Part shown: positions 1 through 7,013 of the stretch, piece by piece
Position numbering within the stretch: the stretch's first letter is position 1
How the letters are laid out: each line of letters opens with the position of its first letter
Assembly: GCA_937891565.1 (NCBI GenBank)
Contig: CALAHA010000255.1
Span: 1-12,950, forward strand
Length of the DNA: 12,950 nt
DNA from: an uncultured Ilumatobacter sp.
GTDB taxonomy: Bacteria; Actinomycetota; Acidimicrobiia; Acidimicrobiales; Ilumatobacteraceae
Reading direction: 5' to 3'
Program-made: the position numbers and the translations under genes
The notes under the pieces: generated by a model
Told to the model about the DNA's origin: nothing
Databases searched by the model: none
Seen by the model: the letters and a program-made list of their open reading frames with translations, nothing else

Positions 1-585
1 GCTCTCGCTCTCGCCCCAGGTACGCAGGACCCGCGAGGCAATGACGGCGCGTTCGCCGCTGCGCTCGAGTAGGTCAGGGATGATGGCCCGGTGGATCATG
101 TCTTGCATCTCGTGCGGGACACCCGGCACTGCGTACACGACCTTGGCCACGCCATCAATCATGATCGGACAGATCAAGCCCGGCGCGGTCCCTCGGGTCT
201 GTGGAATGACCGATGCGCCGACCGGCACCTCTGCCTGCTGCCGGTTGCTCTCGGCCATCACACGCCCTCGCGACTCAAACATTGCGCGGATGACCTCGAC
301 GAGCGCCGGATCTTCAATGAGTTCGACGCCCATCACCGCAGCGATTGCGCTGCGCGTCAGGTCGTCATGTGTCGGGCCGAGACCTCCGCACATGATGACT
401 GCGTCGGCGTCGGCCAGCATCCGCCGGAGCTGCACTTCAATCCGGCCGATGTTGTCGCCGACCTTGACCTGCACGAACGAGTCGATCCCATGGAGCGCCA
501 ACTCGCTGCCCATCCAGGCCGAATTCGAATCAATGATCTGCCCGAGCAACAACTCGGTTCCGACTGCCAACACATCACAACGCAT
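1..585 (-). CDS. cinA: CinA-family protein, N-terminal part (gene runs off the left edge)
   Basis: The visible 195 residues are the molybdopterin-binding (MoaB/Mog-like) domain of the CinA family. The start gives MRCDVLAVGTELLLGQ, followed by GGLGPTHDD at residues 67-75, GTAPG at 132-136 and AVPGVPHEM at 152-160, all hallmark positions of the family. Known members have ADP-ribose pyrophosphatase and/or nicotinamide mononucleotide deamidase activity and act in pyridine nucleotide recycling. The name comes from competence-inducible cinA-recA operons. The deamidase domain would lie beyond the window, so I cannot say whether it is present. The ATG at 585 is chosen because the family start fits exactly; upstream in-frame sequence up to the stop near 690 looks non-coding. 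There is no strong ribosome binding site. It lies 58 bases after pgsA, and recA would be the expected next neighbour in actinobacteria. Confidence 0.95.
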   Translation of the reverse strand, partial: MRCDVLAVGTELLLGQIIDSNSAWMGSELALHGIDSFVQVKVGDNIGRIEVQLRRMLADADAVIMCGGLGPTHDDLTRSAIAAVMGVELIEDPALVEVIRAMFESRGRVMAESNRQQAEVPVGASVIPQTRGTAPGLICPIMIDGVAKVVYAVPGVPHEMQDMIHRAIIPDLLERSGERAVIASRVLRTWGESES

Positions 586-643
586 CCGCTCAGTGTGGCC
601 CAGATTCGACGTTGTCCCAGGCCTCAGCGGTGTATCTCGGCGG

Positions 644-1204
644 CTACTGCGGATTGCGGGCGTGGTTGAGGTACTGGGCGCCGCTGATTAGGGCCAACGC
701 GACGGCAGTCCAGAGCAGGCCCTTCCACAACCACGTCGCGTCGAGCGCCGTCCATGGCAGGAGTGCGAACCCAACCGCGAGCTGCTGCGCAAATGTCTTG
801 TACTTCGCAAGTTTCGATGCAGGAACGCTGATGCCCTTACCGCTCACCAAAACCCGGTAGACGCTGATGATCAGTTCACGTGCGGCGATGACAACCACCG
901 GAACGACCCAGAAGACATCAGTGCTGACCAGCGTGAACATGGCACCGAGAATGAGCACCTTGTCGGCGAGCGGATCAAGGAATGCACCCGCTGCGGTGGG
1001 GCCACGTCGCCGAGCGACGTAGCCGTCGATGAAGTCGCTCAAACACAGGACGAACCAGAGCAGGCATGCAATCCATGCGCCACGCTGATGATTAGGAATC
1101 ACCCAGAACATGACGGGCGACAACAGCAGACGGGCCGTGGTGATGGCGTTCGCCCAACTGGCGATCGACAAGCCTTGGCTCTGCGTTGACTCCGTCGTTG
1201 CCAC
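644..1204 (-). CDS. pgsA: CDP-diacylglycerol--glycerol-3-phosphate 3-phosphatidyltransferase
   Basis: This 186-residue membrane enzyme of the CDP-alcohol phosphatidyltransferase family should join CDP-diacylglycerol and glycerol-3-phosphate to give phosphatidylglycerophosphate, the precursor of phosphatidylglycerol and cardiolipin. The signature is clear: D57, D60-G61, A64-R65, G73, D77 and D81, with the metal-binding aspartates all present. The spacer between AR and the next G is seven residues, one shorter than the eight usual in E. coli PgsA. Several hydrophobic stretches (about 43-57, 83-112, 131-150, 157-177) fit a multi-pass protein, and the length is normal. The start is a GTG whose G is also the last base of the rimO TAG stop (TAGTG), which suggests translational coupling. 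Other CDP-alcohol transferases (cardiolipin or phosphatidylinositol-phosphate synthases) share the signature, but sequence style and the cinA neighbour favour PgsA. Confidence 0.9.
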   Translation of the reverse strand: MATTESTQSQGLSIASWANAITTARLLLSPVMFWVIPNHQRGAWIACLLWFVLCLSDFIDGYVARRRGPTAAGAFLDPLADKVLILGAMFTLVSTDVFWVVPVVVIAARELIISVYRVLVSGKGISVPASKLAKYKTFAQQLAVGFALLPWTALDATWLWKGLLWTAVALALISGAQYLNHARNPQ

Positions 1205-2562
1205 TACAGCGCTGCCGTTTCCTCGGTGTCGAGCGATGCGACATCGACACCGGCAGCGACCAGATCAGGGCCCAATGCGTCAACGATGTCGACTTCGGCG
1301 AACTCTCCTACCGTTACATCATGGCCGACGTGGATGATGCCATCGATCTCGGGGGCTTCACGGTGGCTGCGGGCCACGCCCAGAGCATCGACGAGCACCG
1401 ACATCGTTGTGCCGATCAGGTCATCGCGTCGAGCAGCGGTGATGTCGTCTTGCATCTCACGGAGCTCGGCGAGCCGCTCGTGCATCAGCCCGGCCGGCAC
1501 GACGCCTTCACCCTTTTTCACCAAGTCGGCGGCATAGGTGCCGTCTTCGTTGCTGTACGAAAAGAAGCCGCACCAATCGAGCTGGGCCTCTTCAATGAAG
1601 CGCAGCATCTGGTCGTGGTCGTCTTCGGTTTCGCCCGGGTAGCCGACGATAAAGTTGCTCCGGAATGCTGCTTCGGGCTCGCGTTCACGAATATCGCCGA
1701 TGCGATTGAGGAAGCGCTGACCGTCACCCCAGCGGCGCATCTTGCGCAACAAGGGCTTGCTGACGTGCTGCAGCGAAAGGTCGAAATACGGAACACCCGT
1801 GTTGCAGATCGAATCGATCAGGCCGTCGGTGAGATCGCTCGGGTACAAATAGAGCAACCGGACCCGGTCGACTTGTGCAGCCACGGCATCGATCAGTGGC
1901 ACGATCGAGCCGGCACCCATTTCGTCGGGGCGATCCTTGCCGTACGAGGCGAGATCCTGAGCAACCAACACGATCTCGCGTGCCGCCAACTGTTCGACCT
2001 CGGTGAGGATCGACGACACGTCACGGCTGCGCTGCGGTCCACGGAAGCTGGGGATAGCACAGAAACCACACGAACGATCGCAGCCTTCAGCAATCTTGAC
2101 GTACGCCCACGGCACGGCTGACTTCGGCCGCGGCAAGTTGAGAAGATCAAAGTCGGGCAGCGGCGCTTCGGATACGGGGATGAGCTTGCGCCCGCTTTTC
2201 AGCTTGGGGACTTCGGTGCCGTCACGCTGCTCGGGGCGCATGTTGAACGCCATGCCAAACCCGGCAACCTGGTCAACTTCCGGCAATTCGGCGGCCAGCT
2301 CGTCGCCGTAGCGCTCAGCCATGCATCCGGTGACGACGAGCTTCGAACCATCAAGGCGCTGGGCGTCGAGCGCCAAGATCGTGTCGATCGATTCGCGACG
2401 CGCCTCGTCGATGAATGCGCATGTGTTGACAACCACGAGGTCAGCCGCTGCGGCGTCGTCGGTCGCTTCCATGCCGTCTGCAAGCAGTGCGCCAACGAGC
2501 TTGTCTGAGTCGACGTCGTTCTTCGGGCAGCCCAGTGTTTCGATATAGAACCGCTGCACCAT
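1204..2562 (-). CDS. rimO: Ribosomal protein S12 methylthiotransferase RimO
   Basis: This 452-residue radical-SAM enzyme is expected to add a methylthio group to the conserved aspartate of ribosomal protein S12. Three domains are visible. The N-terminal MTTase domain opens with ETLGCPKN, and its cluster cysteines are C12, C48 (NTCAFIDEAR) and C80 (TGCMAE). The radical-SAM core has C161, C165 and C168 in the CxxxCxxC motif, followed by IPSFRG. A C-terminal TRAM-like region follows from about residue 383. The GCPKN and NTCAFI forms separate RimO from the tRNA enzyme MiaB. The reading frame stays open upstream to 2646, but those 28 residues do not resemble the family, so the ATG at 2562 is chosen. 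There is no good ribosome binding site. A TAGCGT hexamer seven bases upstream could make the mRNA leaderless. The TAG stop shares a base with the pgsA start. Confidence 0.95.
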   Translation of the reverse strand: MVQRFYIETLGCPKNDVDSDKLVGALLADGMEATDDAAAADLVVVNTCAFIDEARRESIDTILALDAQRLDGSKLVVTGCMAERYGDELAAELPEVDQVAGFGMAFNMRPEQRDGTEVPKLKSGRKLIPVSEAPLPDFDLLNLPRPKSAVPWAYVKIAEGCDRSCGFCAIPSFRGPQRSRDVSSILTEVEQLAAREIVLVAQDLASYGKDRPDEMGAGSIVPLIDAVAAQVDRVRLLYLYPSDLTDGLIDSICNTGVPYFDLSLQHVSKPLLRKMRRWGDGQRFLNRIGDIREREPEAAFRSNFIVGYPGETEDDHDQMLRFIEEAQLDWCGFFSYSNEDGTYAADLVKKGEGVVPAGLMHERLAELREMQDDITAARRDDLIGTTMSVLVDALGVARSHREAPEIDGIIHVGHDVTVGEFAEVDIVDALGPDLVAAGVDVASLDTEETAAL

Positions 2563-2569
2563 GGTCCAG

Positions 2570-2575
2570 ACGCTA
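2570..2575 (-). promoter_or_regulatory. Possible -10 element for a leaderless rimO transcript
   Basis: On the coding strand TAGCGT fits the TANNNT form of actinobacterial -10 elements and lies seven bases before the rimO ATG, which lacks a Shine-Dalgarno sequence. This is the spacing seen for leaderless actinobacterial transcripts. No convincing -35 box is seen, so this is tentative. Confidence 0.3.
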
Positions 2576-2614
2576 TCTGACGCCCATTCGGACACACCTG
2601 TACCCGTTTGTGCA

Positions 2615-2666
2615 CGTTTGCGTCGACAAATCGGGTGGCACACCAACCAACTCGGCGACGCAAACG
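2615..2666 (-). repeat. 11-bp perfect inverted repeat in the SMP-30/rimO gap
   Basis: CGTTTGCGTCG at 2615-2625 is the exact reverse complement of CGACGCAAACG at 2656-2666, with 30 bases between. A further near copy of half the motif, CGTTTGTG, is at 2605-2612. The spacer holds a small nested stem (GGTG, three bases, CACC). No T-run follows, so this is not a standard terminator. It could be an RNA hairpin ending or attenuating the SMP-30 transcript, or a paired binding site for a regulator of rimO. It occupies much of the 115-base gap between the two genes. Confidence 0.7.
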
Positions 2667-2677
2667 ACTGAAGACTG

Positions 2678-3610
2678 TTACTGGTGCGCGAGTCGCAGCC
2701 CGAGACGCGGCCATGGGAACGAGACCAGCCGACCCGTGCCCGACAAGGTCACGAACGCCGTCGACATGTCGTCACCACCGAAACAAATGTTGGTCGTGAA
2801 TATGTCGCCGGTGGCGTGGTGTTCGGTGTGCTCTCCGTCGGGCGAGATCGCAGTGATGCCACCGTTGAGCAATGTCGCCACGCACACCCAACCGTCGTGA
2901 TCGACCGCCAGCGAGTCGAGTAGTTGGTGGCCGGGCAACCCGTGAAGGACGCGCGTCCGCCCGCCCGCCGCGAGGCGGCCGGGCTCTTCGAGCTCTCGCT
3001 CAAATACCCGCCCCGTGTGCGTTTCGGCCCAATACAGCATCGTGCCAGCAGGCGACAAGCCGACTCCATTCGGACCGTCGACCGGGAAAATGGCCTCGGT
3101 GATCTCCGAACCATCGCACTTTGCGTGATAGATCGCGGTGAGGTCAGCCGTCCGTGCGTCGAGGTCGCGGATGCCGTGATCGGTGAACCAGAATCCGCCG
3201 TGACCGTCCATCACCAGATCGTTCGGGGCTCGCAGCGGGCGTCCCTCACACTCGGTGTACAGATCGGTGACCGAGCCGTCGTGCAGATCTACCCGCTGAA
3301 TCTTGCCGCCGAGGTATCGCTCCGGGTCGTAGTGTCCCGGTTGGAACCGGCCATTGCGTTCGATCGGCGTGAAGCACCCTCCGTTGTTGCACAAATAAAT
3401 CGCGCCGTCAGGCCCAATGGCCGCTCCGTTTGGGCCGCCCGGTGTTTCAGCAACCCGTTCCTTGGTGCCATCAGGCCACACCCGAGTGAGGCAAGCGGAG
3501 AACAGTTCGACGACGATCACCGAGCCGTCAGGCATCGCGATCGGCCCTTCGGGGAAGCGCAACCCGTCGGTAATTTCAGTCAACTGCGGCGTCAGAACGG
3601 AATGGGCCAT
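2678..3610 (-). CDS. SMP-30/gluconolactonase-family hydrolase
   Basis: The 310-residue product matches the six-bladed beta-propeller SMP-30/gluconolactonase/LRE-like family. Likely metal ligands are E21 (in RFPEGP), N130 (APNDLVMDGHGG), N181 (GPNGVGLSP) and D232 (LLDSLAVDHDG), the positions expected for the single divalent-metal site. Repeated PDG/xDG turns separate the propeller blades. Family members hydrolyse sugar lactones such as gluconolactone, or other cyclic esters. The substrate here cannot be read from sequence. There is no signal peptide or membrane segment, so it is probably cytoplasmic. The ATG at 3610 begins a normal-length protein but has no clear ribosome binding site. It sits 32 bases after ftsK, in a cluster where no sugar-acid genes accompany it, so it looks like an insertion into a conserved housekeeping block. 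Family assignment is firm; function is not. Confidence 0.9.
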   Translation of the reverse strand: MAHSVLTPQLTEITDGLRFPEGPIAMPDGSVIVVELFSACLTRVWPDGTKERVAETPGGPNGAAIGPDGAIYLCNNGGCFTPIERNGRFQPGHYDPERYLGGKIQRVDLHDGSVTDLYTECEGRPLRAPNDLVMDGHGGFWFTDHGIRDLDARTADLTAIYHAKCDGSEITEAIFPVDGPNGVGLSPAGTMLYWAETHTGRVFERELEEPGRLAAGGRTRVLHGLPGHQLLDSLAVDHDGWVCVATLLNGGITAISPDGEHTEHHATGDIFTTNICFGGDDMSTAFVTLSGTGRLVSFPWPRLGLRLAHQ

Positions 3611-3624
3611 GGGGCCATGCTCGC

Positions 3625-3639
3625 AGACCGCAGCGGTCT
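3625..3639 (-). other. Short perfect hairpin between ftsK and the SMP-30 gene
   Basis: AGACCG and CGGTCT form a six-base-pair stem around a three-base loop, only a few bases after the ftsK stop codon. No T-run follows. It could weakly attenuate transcription or be chance; it fills about half of the 32-base gap. Confidence 0.4.
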
Positions 3640-3642
3640 CGA

Positions 3643-6312
3643 CTAGAGCTGGCCGTTTTGCTGGAGTAGTTCGAACTCTTCGACCGTCATCAGCACCGAG
3701 CGGGCCTTCGAGCCCTCACTCGGCCCAACCACACCGCGCGTTTCGAGGAGGTCCATAATGCGTCCTGCTCGAGCGAAGCCAACTTTCAGCTTGCGCTGCA
3801 ACATTGAGGTCGACCCGAGTTGGCTGCGCACGATCAGTTCCATTGCCTGGCGCATCATGATCGTGTCTTCGTCTTCTTCGCCAGCAGAGAAGGCGTTGGC
3901 ATCAGAGGTGAGATCCATCGGCCCCATCAGCGACATCGGAGCAGCGCCGGGGACACCCAGCGTTGGCGGCACGAGTGCGGGCCCGTCGCTGCCGGCGAAT
4001 CCGTGTGCGTCGAACTTGGGTGCGTCGTCGCCGTCTTCGACATCGGTCGAATGAATCGGTGCCGGTGCTTGGGCACGCCAGTGAGCAACGACTTTACGGA
4101 CCTCTTCTTCAGTGATGAAGGCTCCCTGGATGCGATTGGCGACCGAAGAGTTGCCCGGGAGGAGCAGCATGTCGCCCTTTCCGACCAGCTTGTCGGCACC
4201 GGGCTGGTCGAGGATGACTCGGGAGTCGGTCAACGACGAAACAGCAAAAGCCATCCGGGCCGGGATGTTCGCCTTGATCACGCCGGTGATGACGTTGACT
4301 GAAGGGCGCTGGGTGGCAACGATGAGGTGAATACCAACGGCACGCGCCTTTTGAGCGATGCGGGTGATCGACTCCTCAACGTCGCGTGCAGCGACCATCA
4401 TCAGGTCGTTGAGTTCGTCGACCACGATGACGATGTAGGGCATGTGCTCATACACCGGCGCACTGTCGGGGTCCCATCCAATGGGCTGTTCGATCTCGCC
4501 CTTTTTGAAGGACTTGTTGTAGCCACCGATGTCGCGGTAGCCGACCTCAGAGAGCAAGTCGTAGCGACGCTCCATCTCCTTGACCGCCCACCCGAGTGCG
4601 TTCGCTGCCTTCTTCGGGTTGGTGACCGGCTGCGTAAGCAGGTGCGGCAAACGCTGGTACTGCCCCATCTCGACCTGCTTGGGGTCGATCAGGATCAGGC
4701 GCACATCGTCGGGTGTCGTCCGCATCAGCAGCGACGTGATGATGCAGTTGATACCGGACGACTTGCCCGCACCCGTTGCACCAGCGATGAGCATGTGTGG
4801 GGTGGATGCGAGGTCGAGGAAGACGGCCTTGCCTGCGATGTCTTTGCCGATCGCTACGTCGAGGGGCGAATCGGCCTTCTTTGCCTCAGGAGACATCATC
4901 AGATCGCCAAGTGCGACGAGCTGACGTTGATGGTTCGGCACTTCGACGCCAATGGCGGAGCGGCCAGGGATCGGGGCCAGAATGCGCACATCGGTCGCCG
5001 CCATTGCGTAGGCGATGTCTTTCTGCAGGTTCGTGACCTTCGCAACCTTGACGCCTGGACCGAGTTCGAGCTCATAACGAGTGACGGTCGGGCCGACGGT
5101 CATACCGATCAGTTCGGTCTCGACGTTGTGCGAAATGAGCGACTCTTGCAGCATTTCGCCTCGCTTCTCGATGGCTTTAATGTCCATCTTTTGTTCGCCG
5201 GCGGTTTCAAGGAAACTGTTGGGCGGAAGGATCCAGTCGCCGACCTGGACACCATCGGTCGAGAGGTCACCCGGCTTGGATCCGTTATTGACCTTGGGTT
5301 TCGGTTTCGCCGTCGCACGTTTGCGTTTCGCCGACGACCCGCCAGCAGCCTCGCTCCACTCGTCACCATCGTCTTCAAAGTCGTACAACTCGGCACCGGC
5401 CTGCAACGTCATCGGCTCGCCGACAACCGAACCGGGTACGGCGAGTTCGCCCGAGGCGGCCATCCCCGACGAGTCGTAGCTGCGCAGTTCGCCGCTCTCG
5501 TCGTGGTCGCTGCTTAACGTCGAGATACTGCTGATCCCGGACCGGGCGGCACGACCAAGTGGACGGAGCAGCGTCGAAAGGAACCCACCAGTTGATGTGG
5601 CCATCGTACGCAATGACGTCTGAGTGATGAGGAGGCCGCCAGCAACCAGGATGGCGGACAGAACCACCACGGCGCCGGGACCAGCAACAGCGGCTCGCAG
5701 CGGCTCAGCTGCGAGCGCGCCGAACCAACCTCCGGCTCGGCCAAGATCGTCAGCGCTCGCCGAAATCTTGTCGGGCCCGCGGAGCAGGTGCAGCAGACCG
5801 AGCAGTGAGAGGACAACCGCAGCCCAGCCGGCCGCAAGGCGAACAGGGCTATACGAGCGGCCACGCTTGACGAACGAGACACCGGTCGCGATGAGGATGA
5901 GTGGCATGGCGAAGCGCCCAAGGCCCATGAACCAGCCGATCAGCGTCTCGATGCCGCGCCCCAATGGGCCGGCGAGATCGACGTACACGGCGAGTGCACA
6001 CAGCGCTCCGCCCCCGATCAGACCGAGGCCAAGGAACTCGTGCTCGCGCCCATCCAGGACGCCACGAAGTTCAGCCGCTGCACGATCGTCGCGAGTGAGC
6101 TCGGGCGGGGTCTGGTCACGCACGTTCGAGGGCTGTTTCTTCGAGCGGCTCGCTGGCATCACCTCGGTGTCGTCTGCTTTCGACGACGCTCGAGACGTCT
6201 TTGCCGTGCGCGACGAACTGTTCACCGAAGTCGACCGCTTGGCGGCCGACTTCTGATTCGCAGCGCGCTTCTTGACAGGCGGCTTCTTCTTGGACGGACC
6301 CCACGTGGACAT
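3643..6312 (-). CDS. ftsK: DNA translocase FtsK/SpoIIIE
   Basis: This 889-residue septal DNA pump moves the chromosome terminus during division and, in many bacteria, activates XerCD dimer resolution. A lysine/serine/arginine-rich cytoplasmic leader (about 1-65) is followed by roughly four membrane segments (about 93-113, 122-145, 157-178, 211-231) and an acidic then basic linker (270-350). The motor domain has Walker A GATGAGKS at 511-518 and Walker B ending in VVDE at 630-633, followed by the LIVATQRPSVNVITG segment. The C-terminal gamma winged helix (about 815-889, with SMLQRKLKVGFARAGRIMDLLE-like sequence) should read KOPS-type polar sequences. The frame is open much further upstream, but that part overlaps the lipoprotein gene and is not family-like. 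The ATG at 6312 has GGAG five bases upstream. The linker is short compared with E. coli FtsK (about 1,300 residues), as usual for Gram-positives. Confidence 0.96.
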   Translation of the reverse strand: MSTWGPSKKKPPVKKRAANQKSAAKRSTSVNSSSRTAKTSRASSKADDTEVMPASRSKKQPSNVRDQTPPELTRDDRAAAELRGVLDGREHEFLGLGLIGGGALCALAVYVDLAGPLGRGIETLIGWFMGLGRFAMPLILIATGVSFVKRGRSYSPVRLAAGWAAVVLSLLGLLHLLRGPDKISASADDLGRAGGWFGALAAEPLRAAVAGPGAVVVLSAILVAGGLLITQTSLRTMATSTGGFLSTLLRPLGRAARSGISSISTLSSDHDESGELRSYDSSGMAASGELAVPGSVVGEPMTLQAGAELYDFEDDGDEWSEAAGGSSAKRKRATAKPKPKVNNGSKPGDLSTDGVQVGDWILPPNSFLETAGEQKMDIKAIEKRGEMLQESLISHNVETELIGMTVGPTVTRYELELGPGVKVAKVTNLQKDIAYAMAATDVRILAPIPGRSAIGVEVPNHQRQLVALGDLMMSPEAKKADSPLDVAIGKDIAGKAVFLDLASTPHMLIAGATGAGKSSGINCIITSLLMRTTPDDVRLILIDPKQVEMGQYQRLPHLLTQPVTNPKKAANALGWAVKEMERRYDLLSEVGYRDIGGYNKSFKKGEIEQPIGWDPDSAPVYEHMPYIVIVVDELNDLMMVAARDVEESITRIAQKARAVGIHLIVATQRPSVNVITGVIKANIPARMAFAVSSLTDSRVILDQPGADKLVGKGDMLLLPGNSSVANRIQGAFITEEEVRKVVAHWRAQAPAPIHSTDVEDGDDAPKFDAHGFAGSDGPALVPPTLGVPGAAPMSLMGPMDLTSDANAFSAGEEDEDTIMMRQAMELIVRSQLGSTSMLQRKLKVGFARAGRIMDLLETRGVVGPSEGSKARSVLMTVEEFELLQQNGQL

Positions 6313-6317
6313 GACAA

Positions 6318-6321
6318 CTCC
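6318..6321 (-). promoter_or_regulatory. Ribosome binding site of ftsK
   Basis: GGAG on the coding strand ends five bases before the ATG at 6312. It decides this start over far-upstream in-frame codons that would run through the lipoprotein gene. Confidence 0.65.
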
Positions 6322-6400
6322 AACCGTACCAACCGACTGCCACAGCGGTCCCGCATGGTCAGAACAGGCAATCATCGACCAAGGCCCGAGCACCTGCCGA

Positions 6401-6910
6401 TCAAAGCAAATCGACCTCGATGACTGCGCCACTGGGAGCAACGACGATGTCGAGCACCCCACCCTGCTCAGAGCGCGCAGACACGACGTAACGCACGAAG
6501 CCACCCGGGCCGCCCTCGACGCTGAATGCGTCGATCGTGGCGTTCGGCACGTCTTTTTCAACGCCATCGAGCACCGTTGCCTCGTCGAAGTCGATGGCGT
6601 CGGCCGTGAAAGTCTGGCCAGCAGCCCCTTCAATTCGTGGCGCAGGCGCTTGCAGCTCACCATCGAGGTAGATATACGGCACCGCAGCGGTGCCCCCGTC
6701 AATCGCTACGAAGACATTCGTGAGCTGGGGTGTTGCTGTAATTTCGAAGAACTCTTGCGGCCCGCCAAGCGCAGCGTCGACCGCTGCAGCTGCTGCTGAG
6801 ACGTCGCTAACGAACGAATCTCGTCCACCCGAGGTTGTCTGGTCACTTCCGCCTGAGCAAGCAGCGAGAGCAATCAGTGAGGCAGCAAGCAGCAGCGAGC
6901 GTCGAGTCAC
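6401..6910 (-). CDS. Putative lipoprotein of unknown function
   Basis: The 169-residue product begins with a typical lipoprotein signal: two arginines at 3-4, a hydrophobic stretch at 6-17 and the lipobox LAAC with C18 as the lipidated cysteine. It should be exported by Sec and anchored to the outer face of the cytoplasmic membrane. After a Ser/Gly/Thr linker the mature part is rich in Ala, Val and acidic residues with beta-type alternation, and I recognise no domain or catalytic motif in it. The start is GTG; AAGG directly abuts it, so there is no properly spaced ribosome binding site. It lies between rnj (103-base gap) and ftsK (88-base gap) on the same strand. A role near the envelope or division site would suit the ftsK neighbour, but that is only guilt by association. 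Confidence 0.8.
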   Translation of the reverse strand: MTRRSLLLAASLIALAACSGGSDQTTSGGRDSFVSDVSAAAAAVDAALGGPQEFFEITATPQLTNVFVAIDGGTAAVPYIYLDGELQAPAPRIEGAAGQTFTADAIDFDEATVLDGVEKDVPNATIDAFSVEGGPGGFVRYVVSARSEQGGVLDIVVAPSGAVIEVDLL

Positions 6911-6961
6911 CTTGGGAGTATGGGCCCGAAATCAACGTCCTTCAGCGACTTCTCGATATTT

Positions 6962-6977
6962 CGCCCGCCAGCGAGCG
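6962..6977 (-). other. GC-rich hairpin after the ribonuclease J gene
   Basis: CGCTCG and CGGGCG on the coding strand form a six-pair stem (one G-U pair) with a four-base loop, about 37 bases beyond the rnj stop. No T-run follows, so a terminator role is doubtful. It lies in the 103-base gap before the lipoprotein gene. Confidence 0.25.
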
Positions 6978-7013
6978 GTGAGGGCCCACGCCGAGATCGA
7001 GGGATCTGGACCG

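Noticed and set aside
1186..2121. Long plus-strand open frame (about 311 codons) opposite rimO
   Set aside because: Antisense to a clearly assigned gene with all catalytic cysteines; the translation resembles no family.
4327..5517. Long plus-strand open frame (about 396 codons) opposite ftsK
   Set aside because: It lies entirely antisense to a certain gene, its translation has no recognisable motif, and GC-rich codon use commonly leaves such antisense frames open.
6313..6702. N-terminal extension of FtsK by 130 residues
   Set aside because: It would overlap the lipoprotein gene, is not like any FtsK leader, and a well-spaced GGAG supports the ATG at 6312.
6921..6988. Inverted TGGGCCC/GGGCCCA pair in the gap after rnj
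   Set aside because: GGGCCC is self-complementary, so two copies always appear as an inverted repeat; the match is trivial in GC-rich DNA.
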